Source: Terrabacter tumescens
GTDB lineage: Bacteria > Actinomycetota > Actinomycetes > Actinomycetales > Dermatophilaceae
Direction of reading: 5' to 3'
DNA length: 64,000 nt
Assembly (NCBI RefSeq): GCF_014646815.1
Contig: NZ_BMNZ01000005.1
Span: 350,415-414,414, forward strand
Made by a program: the position numbers and the translations under genes. The notes under the pieces were generated by a model that was given only the letters and a program-made list of their open reading frames with translations, did not search any database and was not told the DNA's origin. The first letter of the stretch is position 1. The number at the start of each line of letters is the position of its first letter. Below are positions 29,032-37,461 of the stretch, one piece after another.

Positions 29032-29643
29032 GTGTTCATCCAGGTCATCCAGGGTCGGTGCACTGACGCCGACGCACTCCACCGGCAGATGGACCGGTGG
29101 CGCGAGGAGCTCGAGCCGGGGGCGCAGGGCTGGCTCGGCGGGACGTACGGCATCACCGACGACGGCGAGTTCGTCGGGGTCGTCCGCTTCGACTCGCGCG
29201 CCTCGGCGGAGGCCAACTCGGCGCGGCCCGAGCAGGGCGCGTGGTGGCAGGAGGCGGCCCGGCTCTTCGACGGCGAGGCGAGCTTCCACGACTGCGACGA
29301 CGTGACGATGATGCTCGACGGCGGCAGCGACGACGCCGGCTTCGTCCAGGTCATCCAGGGCCGGCTCAGCGACCCGGAGCGGTTCCGTCACATGATGGAG
29401 CGGCCGATGGACATGCTCCACGAGGCGCGTCCCGACATCATCGGTGGCACCGTCGCGATCGACGCGGACGGCTTCTTCACCCAGACGATGGCGTTCCGCA
29501 CCGAGGCCGAGGCGCGCGAGGGCGAGCACAAGAGCCCGCCGCCGGAGGCCCGCCAGGAGATGGACGAGATGAGCTCGATGATGCAGGACGTCAGCTACCA
29601 CGACCTGCACCACCCGTGGTTCGCCACGGCCGGCGCGCACTGA
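29032..29643 (+). CDS. Two-repeat protein with dimeric alpha/beta-barrel-like domains
   Basis: The 203-residue protein is an internal duplication. Residues 1-95 (MFIQVIQGRCTDADALHRQMDRW...GTYGITDDGEFVGVVRFDS) and about 101-200 (GFVQVIQGRLSDPERFRHMMERP...GGTVAIDADGFFTQTMAFRT) align, each beginning with (F)xQVIQGR. The pattern suggests two ferredoxin-like (ABM/Dabb-type) domains forming a pseudo-dimer. I do not know a function. GTG 29032 follows GGGAGG. The 172-bp upstream gap holds no gene that I can see. Confidence 0.8.
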   Translation: MFIQVIQGRCTDADALHRQMDRWREELEPGAQGWLGGTYGITDDGEFVGVVRFDSRASAEANSARPEQGAWWQEAARLFDGEASFHDCDDVTMMLDGGSDDAGFVQVIQGRLSDPERFRHMMERPMDMLHEARPDIIGGTVAIDADGFFTQTMAFRTEAEAREGEHKSPPPEARQEMDEMSSMMQDVSYHDLHHPWFATAGAH

Positions 29644-29670
29644 CCGGGCGTCCTCGCTTGCCAGCCCTCG

Positions 29671-29716
29671 GCATACTCGGTATACATGTCCTCACCTGAG
29701 GGAATACCGAGTATGC
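29671..29716. promoter_or_regulatory. PadR-type operator, 13-bp perfect inverted repeat
   Basis: GCATACTCGGTAT (29671-29683) and ATACCGAGTATGC (29704-29716) are exact reverse complements separated by 20 bp. Each arm itself is near-symmetric (ATAC-CGA-GTAT). The site ends 13 bp before the PadR start codon, so binding should block transcription of the PadR-ABC operon. Confidence 0.75.
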
Positions 29717-29729
29717 AGGGGGTTCGCGA

Positions 29730-30347
29730 ATGTCCGTCAAGCAGGGGTTGCTCGCACTGCTCGCCGAGGAGCCGATGTACGGCGCCCGGCTGCGCAGCGA
29801 GTTCGAGGCACGCACCGGCGGCACGTGGCCGCTCAACGTCGGGCAGGTCTACACGACCCTCGCCCGGCTCGAGCGCGACGGTCTCGTCGAGCCGGTCGGC
29901 GGCAGCGACGACGAGGGGCGCATCGCCTACCGCCTCACCGAGGCCGGGCGGTCCGAGATCGAGTCGTGGTGGCTCACGCCCGTCGACCGCGACTCGACGC
30001 CGCGCGATGAGCTCGTCATCAAGCTCGCCCTCGCCGTCACCTCGCCGGGTGTCGACGTCCAGCGCGTCGTGCAGACCCAGCGCACCGCGACGCTGAAGCA
30101 CCTGCGCGACCTGACGCGCCTCAAGAGCCGCGCGAGCGACGAGCCCGACGCGCACGACCTCGCCTGGCTGCTCGTCCTCGAGAACCTCCTCTTCGCCGCC
30201 GAGGCCGAGGTCCGCTGGCTCGACCACGTGGAGTCCACGCTGGGTCGTATGCCGTCAGCCGCCCTCCGCGGTGCCCGCGCGGCCGACCCGGTGGCTGAGG
30301 ACGACGCCCCGCGGGCGGCCACCGCGTCGAAGGGCGGCCGGTCATGA
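29730..30347 (+). CDS. PadR-family transcriptional regulator
   Basis: The 205-residue protein has the PadR winged helix (QGLLALLAEEPMYGARLRSEFEARTGGTWPLNVGQVYTTLARLERDGLV, residues 5-53, then RIAYRLTEAGRSEIESWW) and the C-terminal Vir-type helical dimerisation region. ATG 29730 lies 13 bp after a perfect inverted repeat. The stop overlaps the start of the ABC ATPase gene (ATGA), so regulator and transporter are co-translated. Such PadR-ABC pairs are usually derepressed by the transporter's substrate, often an antimicrobial or lipid; the ligand here is unknown. Confidence 0.92.
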   Translation: MSVKQGLLALLAEEPMYGARLRSEFEARTGGTWPLNVGQVYTTLARLERDGLVEPVGGSDDEGRIAYRLTEAGRSEIESWWLTPVDRDSTPRDELVIKLALAVTSPGVDVQRVVQTQRTATLKHLRDLTRLKSRASDEPDAHDLAWLLVLENLLFAAEAEVRWLDHVESTLGRMPSAALRGARAADPVAEDDAPRAATASKGGRS

Positions 30348-31081
30348 GCGCCGCTGTCACCACCGGTCCGGTGCTCGTCCTCGACGACGTCTCGCGCGTC
30401 CACGGCGAGGGCGAGACCGAGGTCGTGGCTCTCAGCCACGCGTCGCTGACCGTCGCCCGCGGCGAGCTCGTGGCGGTCATGGGCCCGTCCGGCTCGGGCA
30501 AGTCGAGCCTGCTCAACCTCGCCGGCGGACTCGACCGCGCGACGAGCGGCCGGGTCGTCGTCGAGGGTGTGGACGTCTCGTCCCTCGACGCCAAGGGCCT
30601 TGCCGCGCTGCGCCGCCGCTCGATCGGCTTCGTCTTCCAGGACCTCAATCTCATCCCGAGCCTGACGGCCGCCGAGAACATCGGCCTGCCCCTCGAGCTC
30701 GACGGCTGGTCGGTCCGCCGGGCCCGGTCACAGGCCCTCGACGCGCTCGACCGGCTCAAGCTGCGCGAGCTCGCCGACCGCTACCCCGACCAGATGTCGG
30801 GCGGCCAGCAGCAGCGGGTCGCCATCGCCCGCGCCCTCGTCGGCGAGCGCACGCTCGTCCTCGCGGACGAGCCGACCGGGGCCCTCGACTCGCACACGGG
30901 CGAGGGCGTGCTCAAGATCCTGCGCCAGCGTTGCGACGCCGGGGCCGCGGGCCTGCTCGTCACGCACGAGGCCCGGCACGCCGCGTGGGCCGACCGGGTG
31001 GTCTTCCTGCGCGACGGCATCATCGTCGACGAGACCGGAGCAGCGGCGACCGCGGACTCCCTCCTCGCAGAGGCCCGCTGA
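30344..31081 (+). CDS. MacB/LolD-type ABC transporter ATPase
   Basis: The 245-residue ATPase has Walker A GPSGSGKSS, Q-loop FVFQDLNLIPSLTAAENIGLPLEL, signature MSGGQQQRVAIARALV, Walker B LVLADEPTGALD and the H-loop LLVTHEARHAAWADRVVFLRDG. The sequence DEPTGALDS is typical of the MacB/LolD/FtsE group that works with FtsX-like permeases, and such a permease follows 1 bp after the stop. ATG 30344 overlaps the PadR stop. The pair probably drives mechanotransmission or extrusion of an envelope-acting compound rather than import. Confidence 0.95.
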   Translation: MSAAVTTGPVLVLDDVSRVHGEGETEVVALSHASLTVARGELVAVMGPSGSGKSSLLNLAGGLDRATSGRVVVEGVDVSSLDAKGLAALRRRSIGFVFQDLNLIPSLTAAENIGLPLELDGWSVRRARSQALDALDRLKLRELADRYPDQMSGGQQQRVAIARALVGERTLVLADEPTGALDSHTGEGVLKILRQRCDAGAAGLLVTHEARHAAWADRVVFLRDGIIVDETGAAATADSLLAEAR

Positions 31082-31082
31082 C

Positions 31083-33968
31083 GTGGGCGACGCGAACACC
31101 ACGGCGCCCGCGTCGCGCCTCGCCCGGTGGCGCGCCGGCTGGCGCGTCTCCCTGCGGATGGCCCGCCGCGACGTCCGCCGCCACCGCGGCCGCAGCCTGC
31201 TCGTCGTCATCATGGTCGGCCTGCCCGTCCTGCTCCTCACCGCCGGCAGCACGCTGTGGTTCAGCGAGGACCTCGACACCGCAGAGCGACTGCCCCTGCA
31301 GCTCGGCCAGACCCAGGGCTACCTCGTCGAGCCGATGGACATGACCATCCATCAGTTCATCGACCCCCGCACGTCCTACGGCAATGGCCCCGACACCGAG
31401 ACCACGTCGAAGGTGGTTCCGGGCTACGGCCCCGGTCAGGAGACCGCAGCCTTGGCGCGCCTGCTCGGAGCCACCCTCCACCCCGTCACCCTGTCGAGCG
31501 GGACCGTGCGAGTCGACAAGGTCTCGGTCCGGGTGGCCGTCCTGGGCGTCGACGCCCCGTCCGCGGCGAGAGTGTTGTCCCCCAAGGTGTCGCTCGCGTC
31601 CGGTCGGTGGGCCCGGTCCCCGGACGAGGTCGTCGTGACGGACCTGGGGCTCGCGGCCGGGCTTCCCCGCAGCGGCACCGTGCAGCTGCGCGTCCCGACC
31701 CCCGAGGGACGCACGGAGGCCCGCACCGTGACCGTCGTCGGGGTGGGTACCGGCTACGCCTCCTGGGGCGCCGAGGACGCCCACCCGATCGAGCTGATCG
31801 GCCAGCCTGCCTCCAGCCCGAACGACCGCCAGTGGCTCGTCGAGCGCGCCACCCCGATCACCTGGCCCGAGATCGAGCGCCTCAACACCTATGGAGTCGG
31901 CGTCTACAGCCGGCACGTCGTGGAGCACCCCGACACCATGGTGTTGCCACCGGGCATCACGCTGCCCTCCGACACGAACGCGCTCTTCGTGGTCCTGGCC
32001 GCATCCTTCGGCCTGTTGCTCCTCACCACGATGCTCGCGGGACCGGCCTTCGCCGTCAGTGCCTCACGCCAGCGGCACTCGCTCGCGCTGGCCGCCTCGA
32101 ACGGCGCCACCCGACCACAGCTCCGTCGCACCGTGCTCGGCCAGGCCCTCGTCCTCGGCGTCCTGTCCGCGGTGGTCGGCGCGGTGTCCGGCGTCGTCCT
32201 GGGCCTCGCGGCGGCCTCGGTCACCCACGCGATCCGTCCCGACCACTTCTTCGGGCCGCCCCAGGTCTCGTGGTCGTCCGTGCTCATCGTGGCGGCGGCG
32301 GGGATCACCAGCTCCGTCGTCGCTGCGCTGATCCCCAGTCGCGGCCTCGGACGGCTCGACATCGTGTCGGTGCTCAAGGGACAGAACGTCTCGGCGCCAC
32401 TGCGTCGGCGCGTGCCGATCGTCGGCGCGGCGCTCACCGCCATCGGAGTCGGTGCGGTGCTCTTCGCGTCCTACCGCGCGGCCGATGCCTACTTCTACGT
32501 CTTCCTCGGCGGGGCTGCCCTGATCGTCGCGGGCTCGCTGCTGATCGTTCCGCTCGTGCTCTCGCTCGTGGCCCGGATCGCGCACCTCCTGCCGCTGCCG
32601 ACGCGCATGGCCGCCCGGGAGGCCGGACGGCTGCGTGGCCGCGCCACCCCGACGGTGGCCGCCATCATGGGTGGCGCCGCGGTGCTCGCCACCGTGTGCA
32701 TCGGCCTCCAGGCCGACACCGAGCGCGGAGCCCGCAGCTACACGCCGCAGCTCCTCGAGGGCCAGGGGATCATCAACAGCCCGGACAACGTGTCACGGGA
32801 GGACGCGCAGGCGATCGTCCGGGCCGCCGACCCGGCCCTGCTCACCCTGACCCCCCGGTCCCTGATGCCCAGACCGGACGGCACCGCCGTCGCCCTGGCC
32901 GCTGTGCAGCCGGGCTGCTCCTTCGCCGAGACGGCGCCGCAGATCGCCTACGACCCGACCACCGCGACGCCTCCCGGCGACACGCTGCCGCGGTGCGCCA
33001 CCATCGCGAGCGACGCCTACTTCCCCGGGAGCGGTCTCGTGATCGCGGACGCCGGCGACCTCAGCGACTTCGCAGGGCTCGACGACTCGCAGCGTCGCGC
33101 CCTCGCGGCCGGCGGCCTCGCAGTGCTCGACCCTGCCGTCGCCCGGACGCTGCCCCGCACCACGCCCCAGTGGCAGCAGGGCACACCCATCGCCAGGCTG
33201 AGGCCCCTCGACATCCCCCTCGACGGCGACACCTCCACCTGGTACCGCTACTCGTTCAGGACCGACGACCGGGGCGTCCCTGTCGCGTCGTCCGTCGAGC
33301 AGGCACGAGTCAGCTTCCCGGTGGTCAAGCTCGACCATGAGCAGTGGATGCGCCTGCTCGGTGTCGGCTACGGCGGGGTCGGCGCCTTCCTGACCACCTC
33401 GGCCGTGGAACGTCTCGACATCCCGATGATGGACAGCCCGACCCTGGTTCGGGGCCCCTCGCCGATCACCGAGGCGCAGGAGCGCGCCGTCCAGGAGGCG
33501 GTCCAGACACGCTCGCCCGATGCCGGCTTCACGGTCGAGCGCGGCTACCAGCGGGACGACACCTTCATCCTGGCCATCGTCATCTCGATCATCGCCCTCG
33601 TCATCCTGGTGGCGACGCTCATCGCCACCGCACTGGGGCAGGCGGAGGCCGCACCGCTGCTCGGCACCCTCGCCGCCGTGGGAGCGACCCGCCGGACCCG
33701 GCGGGCACTCGCCGCCTCGCAGGCCACGTACCTGGCCCTGGTCGGCGCCGTGCTGGGTGTCCTCGTCGGACTGGCCCCGGGCATCGCGATCTCCCGCATC
33801 CTCACGACGTCCTACACCGAGGGCGGCGGGAGCGACTTCAGCACCGTCATCATCAGCATCCCGTGGCTGCAGATCCTGGCGCCCGTGCTGCTCGTGCCGC
33901 TCGTCGCCGGCGCGCTCGCCTGGGTCTCGATCCGCCGCGCTCCCGTGGTCGTGCGCCGGGCCACCTGA
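31083..33968 (+). CDS. FtsX-like ABC transporter permease
   Basis: The 961-residue permease has an N-terminal helix (LLVVIMVGLPVLLLTAG, about 40-56), a large extracytoplasmic domain (about 60-295), a first FtsX block (ALFVVLAASFGLLLLTTMLAGPAFAVSASRQ...GATRPQLRRTVLGQALVLG), two more helices around 450-500, a second extracytoplasmic domain (about 540-800), and a C-terminal FtsX block (LAIVISIIALVILVATLIATALGQAEAAPLLGTLAAVGATRRTRRALAASQA). This duplicated layout is usual in actinobacterial MacB-like exporters. GTG 31083 is 1 bp after the ATPase stop. Arginine-rich residues near the N-terminus fit the positive-inside rule. Confidence 0.93.
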   Translation: MGDANTTAPASRLARWRAGWRVSLRMARRDVRRHRGRSLLVVIMVGLPVLLLTAGSTLWFSEDLDTAERLPLQLGQTQGYLVEPMDMTIHQFIDPRTSYGNGPDTETTSKVVPGYGPGQETAALARLLGATLHPVTLSSGTVRVDKVSVRVAVLGVDAPSAARVLSPKVSLASGRWARSPDEVVVTDLGLAAGLPRSGTVQLRVPTPEGRTEARTVTVVGVGTGYASWGAEDAHPIELIGQPASSPNDRQWLVERATPITWPEIERLNTYGVGVYSRHVVEHPDTMVLPPGITLPSDTNALFVVLAASFGLLLLTTMLAGPAFAVSASRQRHSLALAASNGATRPQLRRTVLGQALVLGVLSAVVGAVSGVVLGLAAASVTHAIRPDHFFGPPQVSWSSVLIVAAAGITSSVVAALIPSRGLGRLDIVSVLKGQNVSAPLRRRVPIVGAALTAIGVGAVLFASYRAADAYFYVFLGGAALIVAGSLLIVPLVLSLVARIAHLLPLPTRMAAREAGRLRGRATPTVAAIMGGAAVLATVCIGLQADTERGARSYTPQLLEGQGIINSPDNVSREDAQAIVRAADPALLTLTPRSLMPRPDGTAVALAAVQPGCSFAETAPQIAYDPTTATPPGDTLPRCATIASDAYFPGSGLVIADAGDLSDFAGLDDSQRRALAAGGLAVLDPAVARTLPRTTPQWQQGTPIARLRPLDIPLDGDTSTWYRYSFRTDDRGVPVASSVEQARVSFPVVKLDHEQWMRLLGVGYGGVGAFLTTSAVERLDIPMMDSPTLVRGPSPITEAQERAVQEAVQTRSPDAGFTVERGYQRDDTFILAIVISIIALVILVATLIATALGQAEAAPLLGTLAAVGATRRTRRALAASQATYLALVGAVLGVLVGLAPGIAISRILTTSYTEGGGSDFSTVIISIPWLQILAPVLLVPLVAGALAWVSIRRAPVVVRRAT

Positions 33969-34067
33969 CCCGACGGAGCCGGCCACACGGCATACGCCAC
34001 CAGCCAGGGGTCCGTGCGCCCGACGGGGGGACGCACGGACCCCGACCCGTGCGGCAGGATGGAGCGC

Positions 34068-34700
34068 ATGAGCGACGACGCGAGCCGACCGGACCAGCAC
34101 CCCGACAGCACCGCGAACGGCGACGAGCCCCGCATCGTCGTCGTGACGCCCGACGGCATGGGTGTCGCCGACCCCTCGGGCGCCGAGCGGCGCCCCGAGC
34201 GCGAGGACGGCCACGCCGAGCACCCCCGCGAGGAGCCGCGCGAGCGCACCAACCCGGCCGACCTCGTCGAGGAGCCGGCCAAGGTCATGCGCATCGGCTC
34301 GATGATCAAGCAGCTGCTCGAGGAGGTGCGCAACGCTCCCCTCGACGAGGCCGGGCGCCGTCGTCTCGCCGAGGTGCACCACCGGTCCCTCGAGGAGCTC
34401 AAGGACGGCCTCGCGCCCGAGCTCGTCGACGAGCTCGACCGCATCGCGCTGCCCTTCCGCGACGACTCCCCGAGCGACGCCGAGCTGCGCATCGCCCAGG
34501 CCCAGCTCGTCGGCTGGCTCGAGGGCCTCTTCCACGGCATCCAGACCGCGCTCGTCGCGCAGCAGATGGCCGCGCAGCAGCAGCTCCAGCAGATGCGCGC
34601 CCTGCCGCCCGGACCCGGGGCCTCCTACGGCACGCCTCCCGGCATGCAGCCCGGCGAGGGCCACCCGGGCGAGGCAGGGCCCACGGGCCAGTACCTCTAG
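34068..34700 (+). CDS. bpa: Bacterial proteasome activator Bpa (DUF2587)
   Basis: The 210-residue protein has a disordered acidic N-terminus (to about residue 60), a helical core (ADLVEEPAKVMRIGSMIKQLLEEVRNAPLDEAGRRRLAEVHHRSLEELKDGLAPELVDELDRIALPF...AQLVGWLEGLFHGIQTALVAQQMAAQQQLQQM) and ends in GQYL. Bpa forms dodecameric rings that open the 20S proteasome without ATP by docking this C-terminal GQYL motif. ATG 34068 is preferred; an in-frame ATG at 34059 adds three residues. A CAGGAT -10-like box 7 nt before the start may give a leaderless transcript. No proteasome genes lie in the window. Confidence 0.95.
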   Translation: MSDDASRPDQHPDSTANGDEPRIVVVTPDGMGVADPSGAERRPEREDGHAEHPREEPRERTNPADLVEEPAKVMRIGSMIKQLLEEVRNAPLDEAGRRRLAEVHHRSLEELKDGLAPELVDELDRIALPFRDDSPSDAELRIAQAQLVGWLEGLFHGIQTALVAQQMAAQQQLQQMRALPPGPGASYGTPPGMQPGEGHPGEAGPTGQYL

Positions 34701-34740
34701 GACGGACCCGAGGATCGCGTATGCCGCGTGGTGACGGCCG

Positions 34741-35424
34741 TCAGAGCCAGCTGGCGCGCTCGCGCTCGGTCGGCACGACGCCGGCGTCCCACTGCGTGAA
34801 GGGCCGCTCGAGCCTGTAGCGGAAGTCCGGCTGCCGCAGCAGGACGACCGGCTGGGCGTTCTCGGGGTTGTCGAGCGACTCGAAGTACTCGACGCTCCAG
34901 TGGAACCACCGCATGCAGAAGAGGCGCATCGTCAGCCCGTGCGTCACGACGACGACGTTGCGCGGCGCGGACGGCGTCTCGAAGTTGCGGTGCATCGACT
35001 CGAGGAACGTCGAGACGCGGTCGTAGACGTCCGAGCCGGACTCACCCTCGCGGAAGCGGTAGAAGAAGTGGCCGTAGCGGTCACGCTGCGCCTTCTGCTC
35101 GGCGATGTCGGCGGGGTCCTGGAAGTTGGCCCAGTCCTGCTCGCGCAGCCGCGGCTCGACCCGCACGTCCCGGTCGGCGACCGGCAGGGCGAGCGCCTCG
35201 AGCGTCTGCCGGGTCCGGACGTACGGCGAGACGTAGACCTCGACGCTCTCCCCGTCGAGCACGTCACGGATCGCGGTCCCGGTCTGCCGAGCCTGCTCGA
35301 AACCCTTGGGCGTCAGGCCGATCCGGTGGTCCGGCAGCCGTTCGTAGATCGTGTCGTCGAGGTTGCCCTCGGACTCGCCGTGCCGCACGAGGATGATCCG
35401 GTTCGGTCGGTGCTCGAGGCTCAC
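34741..35424 (-). CDS. Histidine phosphatase family protein (GpmB-like)
   Basis: The 227-residue enzyme carries NRIILVRHGESEGNLDDTIYE with the phospho-acceptor His, YVSPYVRTRQTLEAL, LREQDWANFQ and the second catalytic His in VVVVTHGLTMRLFCMRW. The R-E-Q-D-W pattern and the long loop after it are seen in a phosphoglycerate-mutase-like subgroup whose substrate is uncertain. GTG 35424 is placed by the leaderless TAGTCT box. It is convergent with bpa and upstream of a small membrane-protein gene on the same strand. Confidence 0.88.
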   Translation of the reverse strand: MSLEHRPNRIILVRHGESEGNLDDTIYERLPDHRIGLTPKGFEQARQTGTAIRDVLDGESVEVYVSPYVRTRQTLEALALPVADRDVRVEPRLREQDWANFQDPADIAEQKAQRDRYGHFFYRFREGESGSDVYDRVSTFLESMHRNFETPSAPRNVVVVTHGLTMRLFCMRWFHWSVEYFESLDNPENAQPVVLLRQPDFRYRLERPFTQWDAGVVPTERERASWL

Positions 35425-35430
35425 CCGGTC

Positions 35431-35436
35431 AGACTA
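35431..35436 (-). promoter_or_regulatory. Leaderless -10 box TAGTCT for phosphatase gene
   Basis: On the minus strand TAGTCT ends 6 nt before GTG 35424. It overlaps the end of the upstream small gene. Confidence 0.5.
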
Positions 35437-35646
35437 CGGTCGCGGGTGTCGCACCGGCGTGCCCCGCGGTCGGCCTCTCGCGGCCCACGGCGCCACGACG
35501 AGCACGAGCCACGCGAAGCCGACGACATAGCTCGCGACGAGCACCACCGCACCCGTCCACGCACCGAGGACGTGCGGCCCGACGACGAGCAGGACGGCAT
35601 ACGCCGTCACCGACGTGACGACGACGGTCCTGCGACGTGCCCACAC
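35434..35646 (-). CDS. Small two-helix membrane protein
   Basis: The 70-residue product has two hydrophobic segments (VVVTSVTAYAVLLVVGPHVLG, about 8-28, and GAVVLVASYVVGFAWLVLVVAPWA, about 32-55) and a short basic tail. GTG 35646 follows GAGGAGGGG with good spacing, which supports it as a real gene. I do not recognise a family. Its 3' end overlaps the -10 box proposed for the phosphatase gene. Confidence 0.55.
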   Translation of the reverse strand: MWARRRTVVVTSVTAYAVLLVVGPHVLGAWTGAVVLVASYVVGFAWLVLVVAPWAARGRPRGTPVRHPRP

Positions 35647-35740
35647 GGCGACCCCTCCTCGCTCCGGTGCGCTGATGCCTCCATGCCAGCACGCCGACGT
35701 GAACGCGCGGTGCCGTCCCGGTGACGCGTCCGGGTCCGGT

Positions 35741-35746
35741 TAGGGT
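35741..35746 (+). promoter_or_regulatory. Leaderless -10 box TAGGGT for metallophosphoesterase
   Basis: TAGGGT ends 6 nt before ATG 35753 with no Shine-Dalgarno between them. Confidence 0.65.
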
Positions 35747-35752
35747 GAGGCG

Positions 35753-37444
35753 ATGCGACAGGTGGGGACCCTGCTGGCCCGCGACAGCCCCTGGCTGCGC
35801 CGTGGCTCGCACGTCCTCAAGTGGGTCGCGGTGCTCGCCGCCTGCTACCTCGGCGGCGTGGCCGCGACCAACCTCGCGCCGACCGTGGCCGAGACGTCGC
35901 AGTACCGCGCCGTGCTGCGCCTCGACCCGGTGCCCCGGCACTCCCCCGTGCTGCACGCCCCGACCATCGTCGGCGACGTCGACGTCCAGTTCGCCTCTCC
36001 CTTGGTCGCGCCCGGTCTCGACGTGCAGGTCGCCGTGCGGGAGGAGATCACCAACCTCTTCACCCGCCCGAACGTCGACATCAAGGCGCTGCAGCCGTCG
36101 GCCGACGAGATCTCGTCGGCGATCTCCCAGGCCGCGGTCGGTGTCGGCGTGCGCTTCGCCCTCGGCGCGCTGGCCATCGCGGTGCTGCTCGCACTGGCGT
36201 CGCACTACGTGCGGCAGCGCACGACCCGCCGCCACCACGTGCTCTTCGTCGCGTCGGCCATGGTCGTCGCGACCGTCGGCACGTTCGGCGGGATCGCCCT
36301 GACCTACCAGCCGAGCCGCTTCGCGGAGTACCGGACGAGTGGCGTGCTCGGCGTCGTCCAGCGCAACGCCGGCCTGCTCGCCGACGTCGAGGCGCGGGCC
36401 AGCCAGGTCACGCCCTACTTCCGCAACCTGCTGGCCGTGACCCAGGCGCTCCAGCAGAAGTACGTCGCGGGCAACGTCAACGAGCCCGTGTCGGCGCGCT
36501 TGCTGCTCGTCTCCGACATCCACGGCGCCAACCAGTACGCCCTGATGAAGACGATCATCGCGGAGGAGGACATCGACGCCGTCATCGACAGCGGCGACCT
36601 GGTGAACTTCGGCCGCGTCCAGGAGGGCGACGCCGCCGACCTCTACCGCTCGATCCAGTCGCTCGGGGTGCCCTACATCTTCACGAGCGGCAACCACGAC
36701 CAGTCCTCGGCGAGCGACCGGGCCCTCGTCGCACGCCTCGGGCGCATCCCCAACGTCGTGCTCCTCGAGGACGCCGCGGGCTCGCTGCGCGAGCTGACCT
36801 TCCACGGCCTGCGGATCACCGGCTTCAATGACCCCCGCTACTTCGGCGACGACAACGCCGACCCCACCGCCAAGGCCAAGCCGGCCGCCGACCGCTACAA
36901 CGCCGCCCTGGCCGACCAGCCGGAGCCGGACCTCGTCGTGACGCACGAGCCGTATGCCGCCGAGCAGGTCGACCGCGCCCGCCTGCTCGTCAACGGGCAC
37001 ATGCACACGCCCGCGATCGAGGGCAACCGGATCCAGGTCGGCACGTTCACGGGCGGTGGCGTCGTGTCGCACTACTCGGAGGGGCCCGGACAGGAGCTCG
37101 ACGGCCAGCCCTACGCCTTCGACATCGCCCAGTTCGGCACCTCGTGCGAGCTGACCTCGCTGACCCGCTACTCGTTCCGCAACCTGCTCGAGGGGCGGCC
37201 CGCCTACGACAGCGTCCAGGTCATCAGCGGCGCCCGGATCGACCCCTACCGGCCTGCGACGACGACCGCGCAGCAGCCGGGCCAGGACAGGCCCGACCCG
37301 GCCAAGCGCCTCTGCAGCCGCATCGACGAGACGACGGTGCGCACGCTGCCACTGGCGTCCCAGGACCCTCCGTCGCCGGGCACCACGACGGAGACGAAGC
37401 CGACGGCGGCGACGCCGCCGTCGACCTCGACGATCACGCCGTGA
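35753..37444 (+). CDS. Membrane-anchored metallophosphoesterase
   Basis: The 563-residue protein has an N-terminal transmembrane helix (VLKWVAVLAACYLGGVAAT), an extracytoplasmic segment, two further helices (about 130-190), and a calcineurin-like phosphoesterase domain: SDIHGANQY, DSGDLVNFGR, TSGNHDQ, VVTHEP and NGHMHTP supply the usual metal ligands. A Thr/Pro-rich tail of about 60 residues follows. With three helices, the catalytic domain should lie outside the membrane, so it may hydrolyse envelope or extracellular phosphoesters; this depends on the topology guess. The start is fixed by the leaderless promoter. Confidence 0.88.
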   Translation: MRQVGTLLARDSPWLRRGSHVLKWVAVLAACYLGGVAATNLAPTVAETSQYRAVLRLDPVPRHSPVLHAPTIVGDVDVQFASPLVAPGLDVQVAVREEITNLFTRPNVDIKALQPSADEISSAISQAAVGVGVRFALGALAIAVLLALASHYVRQRTTRRHHVLFVASAMVVATVGTFGGIALTYQPSRFAEYRTSGVLGVVQRNAGLLADVEARASQVTPYFRNLLAVTQALQQKYVAGNVNEPVSARLLLVSDIHGANQYALMKTIIAEEDIDAVIDSGDLVNFGRVQEGDAADLYRSIQSLGVPYIFTSGNHDQSSASDRALVARLGRIPNVVLLEDAAGSLRELTFHGLRITGFNDPRYFGDDNADPTAKAKPAADRYNAALADQPEPDLVVTHEPYAAEQVDRARLLVNGHMHTPAIEGNRIQVGTFTGGGVVSHYSEGPGQELDGQPYAFDIAQFGTSCELTSLTRYSFRNLLEGRPAYDSVQVISGARIDPYRPATTTAQQPGQDRPDPAKRLCSRIDETTVRTLPLASQDPPSPGTTTETKPTAATPPSTSTITP

Positions 37445-37461
37445 CGCTCATCCAGTGACGC

